Positions 34,125 to 44,296 of a stretch of 64,000 nt of DNA are shown in pieces. The number at the start of each line of letters is the position of its first letter. Positions within the stretch are counted from its first letter, which is position 1. This DNA is from Thinopyrum elongatum (Eukaryota > Streptophyta > Magnoliopsida > Poales > Poaceae). The notes beneath the pieces were generated by a model. That model saw only the letters and a list, made by a program, of their open reading frames with translations, was not told the DNA's origin and made no database searches. A program made the position numbers and the translations under genes. Location of the stretch: positions 329,114,929 to 329,178,928 of the forward strand of contig CM022301.1 of assembly GCA_011799875.1 (NCBI GenBank), written 5' to 3'.

Positions 34125-34553
34125 CCAAACAGATGGCGCGCACCACAGCTAACAAGAACAGTACTCCGAGGCCATGGCGCTCTCTAGTGACAGGCCTCTC
34201 TTTGACCGCAAGGTTGTGCTCAGTACGTACTGAGCATGCCGGTGCCGAGGTCCCGTCCTGGTCAGTCGCCAAGTTGACGAGAACTGGGGTTGGTCAGACG
34301 GGCCATCGTCAAGGCTCGCGGGAAGAAGGCCTTGAGTTGCTTCGAAATCCATGCCAGACACGTGTCACCTGGTCATTAGGTGGGTCCAGCTTGACGGGCA
34401 AAGTTTGAATCTAGACTTGGTCTTATAGGAATACTGTTTTTCCAGCGTATACTTTCCATGATTCCATCTGATTTGCATGTCTTCAGGCCACAATCTATCA
34501 TGACGAACCAACCGCTACATAAACTGATGGATAAATCTATATTCTTCTACTTC
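34125..34553. other. Unassigned sequence
   Basis: Mixed composition. One 117-codon frame (34055-34408) runs across the retroposon boundary and is unlikely to be real. No feature recognised. Confidence 0.4.
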
Positions 34554-34798
34554 TTCTATCTTCTTCTACTAATAAAAAGAATAGGTATTCTTGGTCCGTC
34601 GCGACGTTTTGCAGAAAACCCCTACATTTTTTATACAATGAACCCACACTTCATGTTTAATAAGTAAGTCTAGGAAAAGAACGTTTGGATCATCCGCCGT
34701 GTCTCGCACACCATCATGGGCCGGCCCTTCAACTTTGTGCTGCTCCGATCGAAGAAAATAATAATAATATAATATAATATAATAATCTTCCCTATATA
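34554..34798 (+). mobile_element. Helitron 5'-end-like fragment
   Basis: Begins TCTTCTACTAATAAAAAG and shares the downstream pattern (a GGTCCGTCGCG motif, then TTTTGCAGAAAACCCC) with the 5' region of the Helitron at 34799. No matching 3' end is seen before the next element starts. Confidence 0.4.
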
Positions 34799-35729
34799 TC
34801 TCTACCTAATAATAAAGTACGGAGTGCTTCTGCCGGTCCGTCCGTCGCACCTTTTTGCAAAAAACCCCCTCTGTTTTTTTGAAATCAACCCGCAGTTCGG
34901 ACTTAAGTCACATCCGAACCGTTATTTTACATTTTTACGAAAACCCCCTGACCTTTTAGGTAATTCATCCGTAGATCATATTTAAGTCAAACAAATGCTT
35001 TTCTAAATCATCCATATTTTTTAAACCGTAACTCCGATTTGAACATGTTATATATGAAATTTGATTAGAAAAATATGTATAATATGAATATGTAATTATT
35101 TTTACCTATTAAGTATTTTTAAATATTATTTTGGAACATATTTAAGTCAAACAAATTATTTTCTAAATTATCCGTATCTTTTAAACCGTAATTCCGATTT
35201 TAACATGTTATATATGAAATTTGATTAGAAAAATGTGTGGAATCTGAGTATGATGTTAATTTTACCTGTTAAATATTTTTTAAATATTGTTTTGGAAGCA
35301 AACTTATAATCTATATCGCGTGATCTGTTTTTTTTCGTACCGGCGGCGAGCCAGACTGCAAATAAACACCCACTATAATCATATAGGGAAAACAAAACAT
35401 CGATAACTACACATGCATACCTCTTGAAAACGTCGTAGGGGAAAACAACAGATTTCTCATCGCGAGAGTGAGAGAAAGCGAGAGAGAGAGGGAGAGGGAG
35501 AGAGAGACGCCTTAGGATTAACCACATTCAAACACGTTTTGGTTTGTGTGAACACCGAGGCCATCGCCGGCGAGGATGAGAAGGAGGATAAGCGGCAACA
35601 CAAATATGATGCCTCGCTAAAATAAAGGAGATAGACCTATTTGTGGTCTTGAGTGATGGTTGTTGGGTTGAGAGCGTGTGTTATGTTTTTTCTCCTGTTG
35701 CAACGCACGGGCTCTTTTACTTTTGCTAG
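34799..35729 (+). mobile_element. Short non-autonomous Helitron
   Basis: 931 bp from TCTCTACCTAATAATAAAG to CTAG, with A before and T after (A^T target). Near the 3' end a degraded hairpin, CCTGT-TGCAACGC-ACGGG, lies upstream of CTAG. No Rep/helicase coding sequence. Contains a near-repeat of about 170 bp (around 34975-35115 and 35130-35270) and a GA-rich stretch (35460-35510). Confidence 0.65.
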
Positions 35730-35734
35730 TAATA

Positions 35735-35827
35735 CTCCCTCCGTCCCGAAATAAGTGTCTCAACTTTGTACTAGCTCTAGTACAAATTTGTACTAAGCTC
35801 GAGACACTTATTTTGGGACGGAGGGAG
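35735..35827. mobile_element. Stowaway MITE (93 bp)
   Basis: Inverted ends CTCCCTCCGTCCCGAAATAA / TTATTTTGGGACGGAGGGAG flanked by TA on both sides. Almost the whole element is one hairpin. Sits just right of the 3' end of the Helitron 34799-35729. Confidence 0.92.
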
Positions 35828-36059
35828 TAATAAACCAGCTTTTAGCAAAAAAGTCCCTCCTTTTCTAAGAAATTAACCCGCAGTCCTACTTAAAGTATGC
35901 TATAGAAAATAACGTTTCGTTTTTTTGCAAAAAACCCCCTGCCACCACCGGCCAGGTCTATTGAAAAAAAAAACAATCCTCCGCCTCCTCCCCTGCTCTC
36001 GCCATCGCCCGCAGAAACAACCCCAATCCCTCGCTCGCTTGCCGAGATCCAAGGCAGCC

Positions 36060-36420
36060 GCGGCGGCTGGGAGCAGACGCGCGCGGGAGGGGTAGTTCGG
36101 GTCCGCGCCGCCGCCCTTTGTCTCCGCCCCCACCGCCATCCGCGCCGTCGCCCTTTGCCGCCGCCACCACCGCCGTCCGCGCCGCCGTCCTTTGCCGCCG
36201 CCACCACCGCCGTCCCTGCGCTGCCCTTTGCCTCCGCCCCCACCGCCGTCCAAACCGCTTTCGGCCGTCGCCGGGGATCCCGGCCGCGCAGCGAATCCAT
36301 CGCAAAGGATCTCGAGGTCTGCCGCCCCGCCCAGCGCACCCATTGGATCCCTTGCCGCCTCTCCTCCTCTGTCCCTCGCTGGAGAAGCCTTTTTCATCGT
36401 GGCCTTGCCCTGGATGCTAG
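36060..36420 (+). other. GC-rich, low-complexity exon-like block
   Basis: Composed largely of CCGCCGCC and GCCGCC runs with overlapping Pro/Ala/Ser-rich frames on plus and Gly/Arg-rich frames on minus, as in grass first exons and 5' UTRs. It includes three imperfect copies of a 37-bp unit with TTTGCCGCCGCCACCACCG near 36118-36245. I cannot name the source gene. Confidence 0.5.
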
Positions 36421-37254
36421 ATTCATCGATTCCTCACCTGCAGTATGGAAGTGCATCTGCACCTGGGGCGCTAGCTGCTGATGACCAGAGATAACACCGA
36501 CGTGTACGAGGTGAGAGAATTTTCTTCACTAGATAGCAATCTACTTTGATTCTTTACCATCAAGCATCTCTTCATAATCAATTCTGCTCAATTTTGACAA
36601 TCACACGACCACCCTTAGCAAGCCTTTCGTGGAAACATCGAGTACTGTTTAAGATTTGTTGTCCACGGGAAACTAATTAATGTGTTCGATGGATCTACAG
36701 GGCTACGTAGTGGTTGCAGTCTTGTATTAGCAGCCAGAAGGTATAACAAGGGGATTCTGTTATTTCTTTTTCAATTTACTTGCATCGTCAGAAATCTGGT
36801 GTATAGAGCAGCATTGTTCGGTCTGCGCGGTCATATTATTCTGAATTTCAAGGAACAAAAATGATGTATATTTGGAGACGTAGGGGTTCAGAAACAAAAT
36901 AATGTGATTTCGAGGACCAACATTAAATAGGCAGGAGGACAATGGATATTTTTGGGTCAGTATTTTCCAATTAGATACATATTCGAACTTGCAATTAGGA
37001 GGTTCTGAACCTCTCTTTTCTTGATGGAGAGCATGCAATGAAGAAACCACCATTACTGGTTTGTCACAGCCAGAGGTAAGTGCATGGTTGTTTGGGTGAT
37101 AGCCTTATAACTGTCACAGTTAATTGATGGTCAAATCCATGGTACGGCTGCGTAACGTTTATGTTTTGTCTCATATTAGTCATTCGCCAATATGTTCCTC
37201 TTACCATCGCCTTGACTGGAACGAAGGTGCTTACCATCGCTGAACATTTATTTA

Positions 37255-37386
37255 GCAATCTATTGTCGCTCGATATTGGCATGTTCCTTCTGACATGGAG
37301 CATGATTTGCAAAGAATGGTGGAGTTGCTTGGTTGTTTCTATGAATTGGTGGAGGATGTAGAGGCTCATCTGCATTCCGTGTCCAG
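37255..37386 (+). pseudogene. Exon-like fragment of an unidentified gene
   Basis: After a TTTAG acceptor, an open stretch encodes Q-S-I-V-A-R-Y-W-H-V-P-S-D-M-E-H-D-L and continues to H-L-H-S-V-S, ending at the start of the glutamyl-tRNA-synthetase-like exon. Open and non-repetitive, so likely a captured exon. Family not recognised. Confidence 0.4.
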
Positions 37387-37509
37387 GTCCGTACATTGGC
37401 ATCAAATTCCGGCCCTTACGGCCACTCGGAGCGGCTTTCGCTGTACAAACAGCATGCGAAGAAGCTAATGGAGTCTTGTTCAGGTTATCACTGCTTTTGC
37501 TCCAGCAAG
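37387..37509 (+). pseudogene. Captured exon of a glutamyl-tRNA synthetase gene
   Basis: 41 open codons followed by a GT donor. The peptide contains G-P-Y-G-H-S-E-R-L-S-L-Y-K-Q-H-A and ends G-Y-H-C-F-C-S-S-K. This matches the conserved GluRS segment (G-P-Y-R-Q-S-E-R...Y-K-x-Y-A-E-K-L...A-Y-x-C-F-C-S) that follows the class I catalytic HIGH region. One exon cannot make an enzyme. It lies inside a Helitron, so it is read as a transduplicated fragment, plus strand like the CtpA pieces that follow. Confidence 0.8.
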
Positions 37510-37749
37510 GTATCTTTCTCCCTCTTTATTGACCTTTACGTCTGCCTGATTAGTGAAACACGAGTCATGTGATTCCAGTTACGCATGCATATAACATAGG
37601 CTGTTTTTTGTGGCTCGTATTAACATGGGAACTGAGTAAATTTCTCCAAATGTATTCTTTTGGTTGCTTTGAGTAAATGCTTGACATTTTGTATTTTGTG
37701 TTCATATTAACACTTCTGCAAGTCTTCACATGCCTTTTAATATTTTAGA

Positions 37750-38340
37750 TAGTACAATGAGTCTTGCGAGGGGTACTCGAGGAAGCTCAATAGATGACTA
37801 TTCTCAGTGGAGATGATACCAGAGATGTTGTTCTGAAGTAAGCTCCTGCACACCATTCTTTTGTAGTTCCTTAAGAAGAAATGATTCCATTCTTGTACTC
37901 GAGACTGAAGAGATGTTGCTGCTCATTCATCTTAATTTAATATAGAGTATATGCCAGGAGAGAAAGATGTACTTGAAACATGATGAGGTCAATGATGCGT
38001 GAGATTACATCAAACTAACAAGGTTTAACCTAAATGCTGCAGGTTTGAATGGCTTTCGCTCAGCCTTACTTTCTTTATTATGCATTTATCTTTTTTAGAT
38101 GTTAAACTCTGATGATCACACTACTTGATTATCCTATTCCAGGATCCGTTAAGGAAGCTATTACGAAATTAAGGGAGAACAACTTAAAGGCCTTTGTGTT
38201 CGATTTGCGGATTAACAGATTTTTACCTGCAGAATTCGTGGTGGCTTTTCACCTAATGTTCTTGAAAATTTAAAATATTGAAATGGTTGTTTTGATGCAG
38301 CGGTAGGCTTTTCCCTGAAGGGATTGAGATTATCAGGATT
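37750..38340 (+). pseudogene. Captured exons of a C-terminal-processing peptidase (CtpA) gene
   Basis: Four pieces in the right order. About 37750-37837 ends in S-G-D-D-T-R-D-V-V-L (after a frame change from the G-S-S-I-D part). About 37951-38042 contains P-G-E-K-D and Y-I-K-L-T-R-F-N-L-N-A-A. 38143-38218, after an AG acceptor, encodes V-K-E-A-I-T-K-L-R-E-N-N-L-K-A-F-V. About 38301-38337 encodes L-F-P-E-G-I-E-I-I. These correspond to successive exons of plant chloroplast CtpA, the protease that trims the D1 C-terminus. The catalytic Ser/Lys region would come after the last piece and is not present. Frame changes and a stop show it is inert. Confidence 0.8.
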
Positions 38341-39639
38341 CAGATTGGATCCCTGCTGTGTCAGCGTAGGAGAACTGCTCTAACTCGTAGGCACGACATG
38401 ATCGATGCTGATTACGCCTGAACTGCCCTCCTTTGACATAAAAGATTCCCGAGCCCCTCGACTGAAATCCCGACTAAATTGCAAGTTTCCCTTCTTGAAA
38501 TTACCGCGTCTGAAGCTTCCAATCTCGCCAACTTCGCCGGAGCACCGTGCGCCCGTGCTTGAGCAGAGGTACCAATTTTCAGTACTGTTTTTAGGGGCTT
38601 GTACGTGAATCCCATGCATGGCTTTGGGGCATGCTAAAGACTTTCCTGCTAGACAAGCAAGAAAACAGGGCCACCATGCTTGCCCTAGTGTAGCAGCCTT
38701 CAAAGCACCACAGAACGTGGGCTCTCTCAATGTCAGTTCAATAGCTGAGCTGATCTCACATGCTAACATCATGTAATCTTTTTTCTACATTGCACATTTA
38801 TCAGTTGGATTATATCGTAGACTGCAGTTCAGATCATTATCATGTATGCTGCTCCTTTGAAAGTTAGACTTCATAAAGAAGCAATTTGATCTGGCCACAA
38901 TACCTCTGAATAGATGCATCATGGATTTGTGGGTTCACCTTCTTGGAAGGTGCAATTCTGGTGATGGTGTCATAACTGATAAATATATACATTGCTTCAT
39001 ATGTTGGATAGTTTTGGCGGCCTTCTGTGTGAGGTAGACTTGACTGATGAGGGCTTAAAAAGGGGCCTTGGTTGTCTGTCAACTGAAAACTCTGTTTGTG
39101 CACAACCTATATGCTTTATGAGAAGGAACTGGATGGAGCAAGGTATGCCTCAAATTGCTTAAAGATATGCTACGCTCACTTAATTTACCCAGTGGAATAA
39201 ACAAAAACTGTGTCCAGAATTACTGCATGCATAATGCAACACTTCTTTTATGTACTACCTCAGTGCGAGAGTGTGAATTGTTGATCCCACTAAGTCTGCA
39301 TTCGTTAAAACATGGTGTTTTGGTAGGAGATGACTGTCAACTCAGTGCAATTGCCTCACCCTCTTTATACTGCCTGATTTCACTTAGTCATTGGTGCATT
39401 TACTAAAAGATAAACTTCTGATACTAAAATGCTATTTTTTTTCTTGAGAAAAATTGTCATGGCCATATCTTTCCTTTATGTTCCATTGTTATTTATCTGT
39501 TTTTGATAATCTTAATTCTTACTTTTCATTCTTTATCTCTAGGTATGCAAAGAAGTTGGATTTGCGACAAGTTTATTTGGGAGATTGGTTTTGCTCAAAT
39601 TTAATATACATTTGCTGAACATACGGTATTACATGAATC

Positions 39640-39787
39640 CTTCTTCAGGTTATTTCCAAATGTCCAGTTTTATGAGAGGAAGATTAGCAAGGCGGCCAAG
39701 TTCAAGGTGCACTTCCACGCCGGCGGGCCGAGCTCGACGGCAATCCGACGCAGGCGGCGTCCACCAACAGCTCCTCCTCCAAGGACG
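39640..39787 (+). pseudogene. Exon-like fragment of unknown gene
   Basis: After an AG, an open stretch reads L-F-P-N-V-Q-F-Y-E-R-K-I-S-K-A-A-K-F and continues into a GC-rich part, ending at a possible GT donor. Its base composition differs sharply from the surrounding AT-rich DNA. Source not recognised. It could be a third captured gene in the Helitron. Confidence 0.35.
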
Positions 39788-40448
39788 AGGTGGGCCACAC
39801 GCAAGAGACCTACATGCAGATTTGCTGTTTCATGTCATTTATTTGCTTATTTCCTGTTTGGTTTTAATTCCTATTTTTTATTTGTAATAGTTGTTCATGG
39901 GATGAAATTTCTAAATCACGTTGGTTTGTTTGCATACCCAAATTGTAATGATTATATTTTATTACTTTCCATCGTGGATAGAAATCATTTTGCTCTTGAA
40001 ACACGGAATTTCTTCACATGCACCTATATGGTGAAGCTTTCCCTTCTTTTACTCTTACATATATGGAGATTCGCGTTAAGAATTGGTGCTGTAGCTGCCA
40101 TGGGCGCAGGGGCATAATTCTGCGAAATGCACTGTGGAGTTGTTTGTTGATCCATCCTGGACTAGACCCATATAGTTAGTTTTCATTTGGCTTCAATCGA
40201 ATGCCATATGTCCTTGCATGCTATGTAACGATTAGTCACAAGTGGGGTATTATTTTGTTTATAGGAGCATCATTTAATGTAGAATCATGCTATTTGAGTG
40301 GCATAAATAAATTGTTTTATAGCTTTTTAAGCACATATTAAATATCTTTTATATGTTGCATATATGTTGCAATGTAGCCCATTGGATATTTTTCTAGGGC
40401 GTATAATGTTTTCTTTCTCCCGTTGCAACGCACGGGCCCTTTTGCTAG

Positions 40449-42192
40449 TAATAATAAAAGGGCTATTGCTTCCGTCGGGTTCACCGTCGTGGACTTTTTG
40501 CGAAAAAGTTTCCAGCTTTTCTTAGAATCAACCCGCACTATAAAAATTGTACGTTTTCGTCGGTCCATCTCGCCCGCCAGTTTCGTGCGTCCGGTGTCTG
40601 GCTTCCTTCGTTGTTATAGGCCAGAATTTGAATTTCGGTTATGGGCTGGTAAAAAAGTTGCTCCTTATGCATGTAATTAATAGTCCCACCTTGCTCTTTT
40701 AAATCAAATTCTACCATCTTATATATGTTCGTTTGCAAGAATCAAACCGCCATGACAGCAAACAAAAAGGATGAAATATGTACCCAGCTCGGAAGCAGAG
40801 AGACACAAAGAACTAGCGAGGAAGGGAGCAAAAAGAAACTCAGAGTTGACAGAAAGAGGGGAGAGAGAGAGAGAGAGACGAGGTAGCAGCAGCCTGATGA
40901 AGCATCTACGGCCTAGCTGCTCCGGCGACAGGGCAGATAGATCGAGGCGGAGGTCGCCGATGGGGAGGTAGGTGGCGGCGATCTCCAAGGCAGGCGGGGT
41001 GATGCGGTTCCAGATGGGACGGCGGCTTCGCGGGCGGCTAGGCCGAACCAGAAAGAGAGAAGGGAAAAGTCGAGGGAGAGGGGCGGGGGCGGCAGCTAGC
41101 TGGCCTGCTCGGGGCTCAGACAACCTCCTCTCCAGCCGCGGTTGGAGGAGGCAGGGAGTAGTCAGCGTTGGGGAAAAGGGAAATTTACGAAGGGGGAAAG
41201 GGGATAGAAACGTGTGAAGGCATGCGTCCTGAAAGATAAGGCCTGAGATAAGATTGACTAAAAAATAGACAAGGTTGCGTAGTGCGTACGAGTGCACACG
41301 TTGCTGGATATTTTTGTTCCTAGATTTGGTTGTGTTTTTAGGCTGGATTTTTGCTCTGTTTGCTTCCCTCGTGACTGACTATTAGGACGTGCAAACTAGA
41401 AGACTAAACGAAAATATAGACCAACAAAAAATATAGCCTGCACCTCCAATGAATATAAATTTCCTCCCAGGTTCATAAAAGTGCAAAATAAACCATCAAC
41501 GTCAAAATGCAGATGTTTATATGTCATGGCAATATAGTCTTTAGTTGATTTCAGTGAAGCCAGTATGATAATTAATCTGCCGATATGATATGCCTTTTTC
41601 ACCAGGCATCAACGATCTGATCTGCAATGTTATACTGAACTCAGACAAAAAATATGGTCCGCATAGCAAAAATGTGGTCCGTATAGCAGTGCTTGCTCTT
41701 CAATAACACTTTTCTACTTCCTAAATTGTTAATTGATCCATGCTTTTATTATCAATATAGTAATCTAAAGATAGGGTTGTTCATCCAATTAGATGACTAC
41801 GATTTATGTCACCAGGCATCAACGATCTGATCTGCAATGTTATACTGAACTTAGACAAAAAATATGGTCCGCATAGCAAAAATGTGGTCCGTATAAGAGT
41901 GCTTGCTCTTCAATAACACTTTTCTACTTCCTAAATTGTTAATTGATCCATGTTTTTATTATCAACATAGTAATCTAAAGATAGGGTTGTTCATCCAATT
42001 AGATGACTACGATTTATGTCCCATGTTTCGAACTGGCGCCCGAGAGAATTCTATTGTTAATTGATCCATTATTTTGTCATCGTCAAACTTCTCCTCTAGG
42101 TGGCCAACCTAATTCGTGACAATTGGCATTTGTTTCGCAGTGAAGCACGTCAACTTTTTTCTCCCGTTGCAAGGCACGGGCATATTTGCTAG
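40449..42192 (+). mobile_element. Third Helitron segment with 3' end at 42192
   Basis: The 3' terminus is canonical: CCCGT-TGCAAGGC-ACGGG hairpin (42163-42180), then CATATTTG and CTAG at 42189-42192 with T after. The left part (40449-40540) carries the 5'-region pattern TAATAATAAAAGGG...AATCAACCCGCAC but its TC start is missing, consistent with the previous Helitron being inserted close to its 5' end. Inside: a GA-rich run (40856-40880), a GC-rich block (40900-41200) and a 210-bp tandem duplication. No Rep/helicase. Confidence 0.6.
41601..42020. repeat. Tandem duplication, 210-bp unit, two copies
   Basis: ACCAGGCATCAACGATCTG starts at 41601 and again at 41811. The two copies differ at only a few positions. 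Confidence 0.92.
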
Positions 42193-42829
42193 TCAGAAGG
42201 CCAATTATGCAGACGCCTCAAGTCTTCAACTATCAAAATCTGATTCTCAAATGTTTAACAGAATCCTAGCCACAAGAAAATATCACAATGACATGACTTG
42301 ACTTCTGCTCCTGTAAAAATAATTGCAACAACAGGAAATTATTTCCAGCAGTGCCATTTTTCAGGCTGCATGAATCTATTATCCCTCGCGCTCTTAAAAA
42401 GAGACTATTCGAATATGAATGTAATCAGCGTAGCAAATATGCCACTACTCAATAGTAATTAACTAACTCGTTCCTCTATTTTCTCAAGAAGAAACGATTA
42501 AGTACAGTTACGTAAGCACCTAGAGGGGGACATATTTCTTATCTTTTGATCGATTCTGGAAAGTGCAACTTCAGTTTGATGAAAAATGCAACTTGCACTA
42601 TTAAAAAATAAACCTTCCCCCACACAACACAAGCATGGAAGAGTATAAGCTGAGCTCCTTGACTTGTCACAATCCCATTCCTTAAGGATCAAAGTCTTGG
42701 ATTCAGAAGATTCAACGGATGAGGAATTTACCAACGTCATTCTTCATGGGTTTGATGCAGGAACTTTCCTCGAACTTGCCGAGCCATCGCTTCGAAGTAA
42801 CGGTGTCATCCACTTTATACATACATATA
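42193..42829. other. Upstream region of GLR1
   Basis: No gene. The part 42640-42810 resembles 57216-57395, upstream of GLR2, best around TTCCTCGAACTTGC and AGCCATCGCTTC. This suggests the duplication that made the GLR pair included 5' flanking DNA. Confidence 0.5.
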
Positions 42830-42952
42830 CTCCCTCCGTCCCAAAATTCTTGTCTTATATTTGTCTAGATACGGATGTATCTAACACTAAAATGTAACTA
42901 GATACATCCGTATTTAGACAAATCTAAGACAAGAATTTTGGGACGGAGGGAG
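42830..42952. mobile_element. Stowaway MITE (123 bp) upstream of GLR1
   Basis: CTCCCTCCGTCCCAAAATTC / GAATTTTGGGACGGAGGGAG inverted ends with TA on both sides. The arms extend inward through CTTAGATTTGTCTAAATACGG, so the whole element is a near-perfect hairpin. It lies 168 bp before the first GLR1 coding bases, probably in the promoter. Confidence 0.95.
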
Positions 42953-43120
42953 TATAACGGTAGATTCTTCCAAAAGAAAAAGATGGTCCAAACAGACAGT
43001 TGACATTATAGCTCTGAGCTGACCAATCTGAAATGTCATTTGACTTGGTTAGAATAACGCCAATTATTGTTCCTCCCCTAGTGCAATGAACAATGATAAC
43101 CATTGCTATAAGAGACTGCA

Positions 43121-43427
43121 TTGGCCCTACACCACCCTGTCCCAGTAGAAACAGCTCAAGAGATAGACGCCGCGGCAAGGGCCACCTTGTTGGTGCTGTT
43201 CTTGCCGTTCCTCAGTCTCAGTGTTGCTCAAAATGTTACCCAGAGTAGGGCGGGTATACTCGATGTTGGAGTGATCCTCCATCTGAAGTCTTTGGTGGGC
43301 AAAATGGCACGTACCAGCATATTGATGGCTATGGAAGATTTCTATGCAGCCCACAGGAATTATACAACAAAGCTAATTCTCCACATCAGGGATTCCAACG
43401 GAGACAATATGCGAGCTGCATCACAAG
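43121..43427 (+). CDS. GLR1 exon 1 (no ATG)
   Basis: Encodes a hydrophobic leader (L-L-V-L-F-L-P-F-L-S) followed by V-G-V-I-L and M-A-R-T-S-I-L-M-A-M-E-D-F-Y, matching exon 1 of GLR2. The open frame is preceded by TAA at 43109-43111 and its first codons are TTG and GTA; no ATG lies before the leader. The position aligned with the ATG of GLR2 reads about AGTAGAAAC (43145). The exon ends in CAAG|GT, phase 1. Confidence 0.75.
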
Positions 43428-43772
43428 GTACATATCACATTCTGAGAATTGTTGTCCGTCACCAAATTTTGTACTAAAAGAAGCTATGAAACATAAGAAA
43501 GGAACTGTTAAACTTGGTATCTGTGATGAAGCGAAATCCTGTGCTGTTCTTATTTTGTTGTGTATCATGATAGTAAAATCAAAAACATTTAGGAACTTTT
43601 GCTGATTTCCTCATAAAACTCCAAAACATAGATTCATGTAGAGAGAAGCAAACCAAAGAAGCACTGAAACTATAATTTTCCTTAATTCATCCAGTATACG
43701 ACTTCTACAAATGTATTGTGATTGTTTTCTATTGCCACTGCAAGTCTGAAACAAATTAACTTTTTTTAAATA

Positions 43773-44013
43773 CTCCCTCCGTAAAGAAATATAAGAGCGT
43801 TTAAATCACTAAAGTAGTGATCTAAACACACTTATACTCCCACCGTTCCTAAATATAAGTCTCTACAGAGATTTCACTATGGACCACATACGAGTGTATA
43901 TAGATGCATATTAGAGTATAGATTCACTCATTTTGCACCATATGTAGTCCATAGTGGAATCTCTACAAAGACTTATATTTAGGAACAGAGGGAGTATTTC
44001 TTTACAGAGGGAG
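43773..44013. mobile_element. Stowaway MITE in GLR1 intron 1, itself split by another MITE
   Basis: Outer ends CTCCCTCCGTAAAGAAATA / TTTCTTTACAGAGGGAG with TA flanks. A second Stowaway (43837-43994) is inserted at a TA inside it. Confidence 0.88.
43837..43994. mobile_element. Inner Stowaway MITE (158 bp)
   Basis: Ends CTCCCACCGTTCCTAAATAT / ATATTTAGGAACAGAGGGAG, TA on both sides (43835-43836 and 43995-43996). Arms continue through AGTCTCTACAGAGATT and ATGGACCACATA. Confidence 0.9.
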
Positions 44014-44296
44014 TATACTACTTCCAAAAAGATGACTTCGTGAATTTGCGTAAAGATAAAAGTAGGCAATTTTGGAATTTCCCTACGGACCTGATTCCTT
44101 GATATACTTATGCCCCTCAAAGTCAGAAACCACCAGTACCTTAAGAAATGATCATATAGCCGAAGTCGTCATACTCTTCAGTTATAACATCAGAGGTTGC
44201 CTAATGTACATGCACTAGATATCTTAGTTGCAACCAGAATCTACACATATGTTCTTTAAATATATTTTTTCTTGACTCAATTGCACATTTGCACAG

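Larger units (their letters stand above)
35830..40448 (+). mobile_element. Gene-capturing Helitron (5' edge uncertain)
   Basis: The 3' end is canonical: CCCGT-TGCAACGC-ACGGG hairpin (about 40420-40437), then CCCTTTTG and CTAG at 40445-40448 followed by T. The left part (35838-35940) has the AAAAAGTCCC / AACCCGCAG pattern seen in the 5' region of related Helitrons here, but a clean TC start is not visible because a MITE and another Helitron adjoin. Inside are a GC-rich first-exon-like block (36060-36420) and exon pieces of at least two unrelated host genes, all in plus orientation, separated by intron-like DNA. No Rep/helicase gene. Confidence 0.7.

Noticed and set aside
36118..36494. Several overlapping Pro/Ala/Ser-rich plus-strand frames and Gly/Arg-rich minus-strand frames of 100-165 codons
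   Set aside because: They come from GCC-repeat composition on both strands; none has a motif or consistent gene structure.
40719..41297. 192-codon minus-strand frame
   Set aside because: Starts in AT-rich DNA, runs through a GC-rich and a GA-repeat stretch (poly Ser/Leu), lies inside a Helitron and shows no family similarity.
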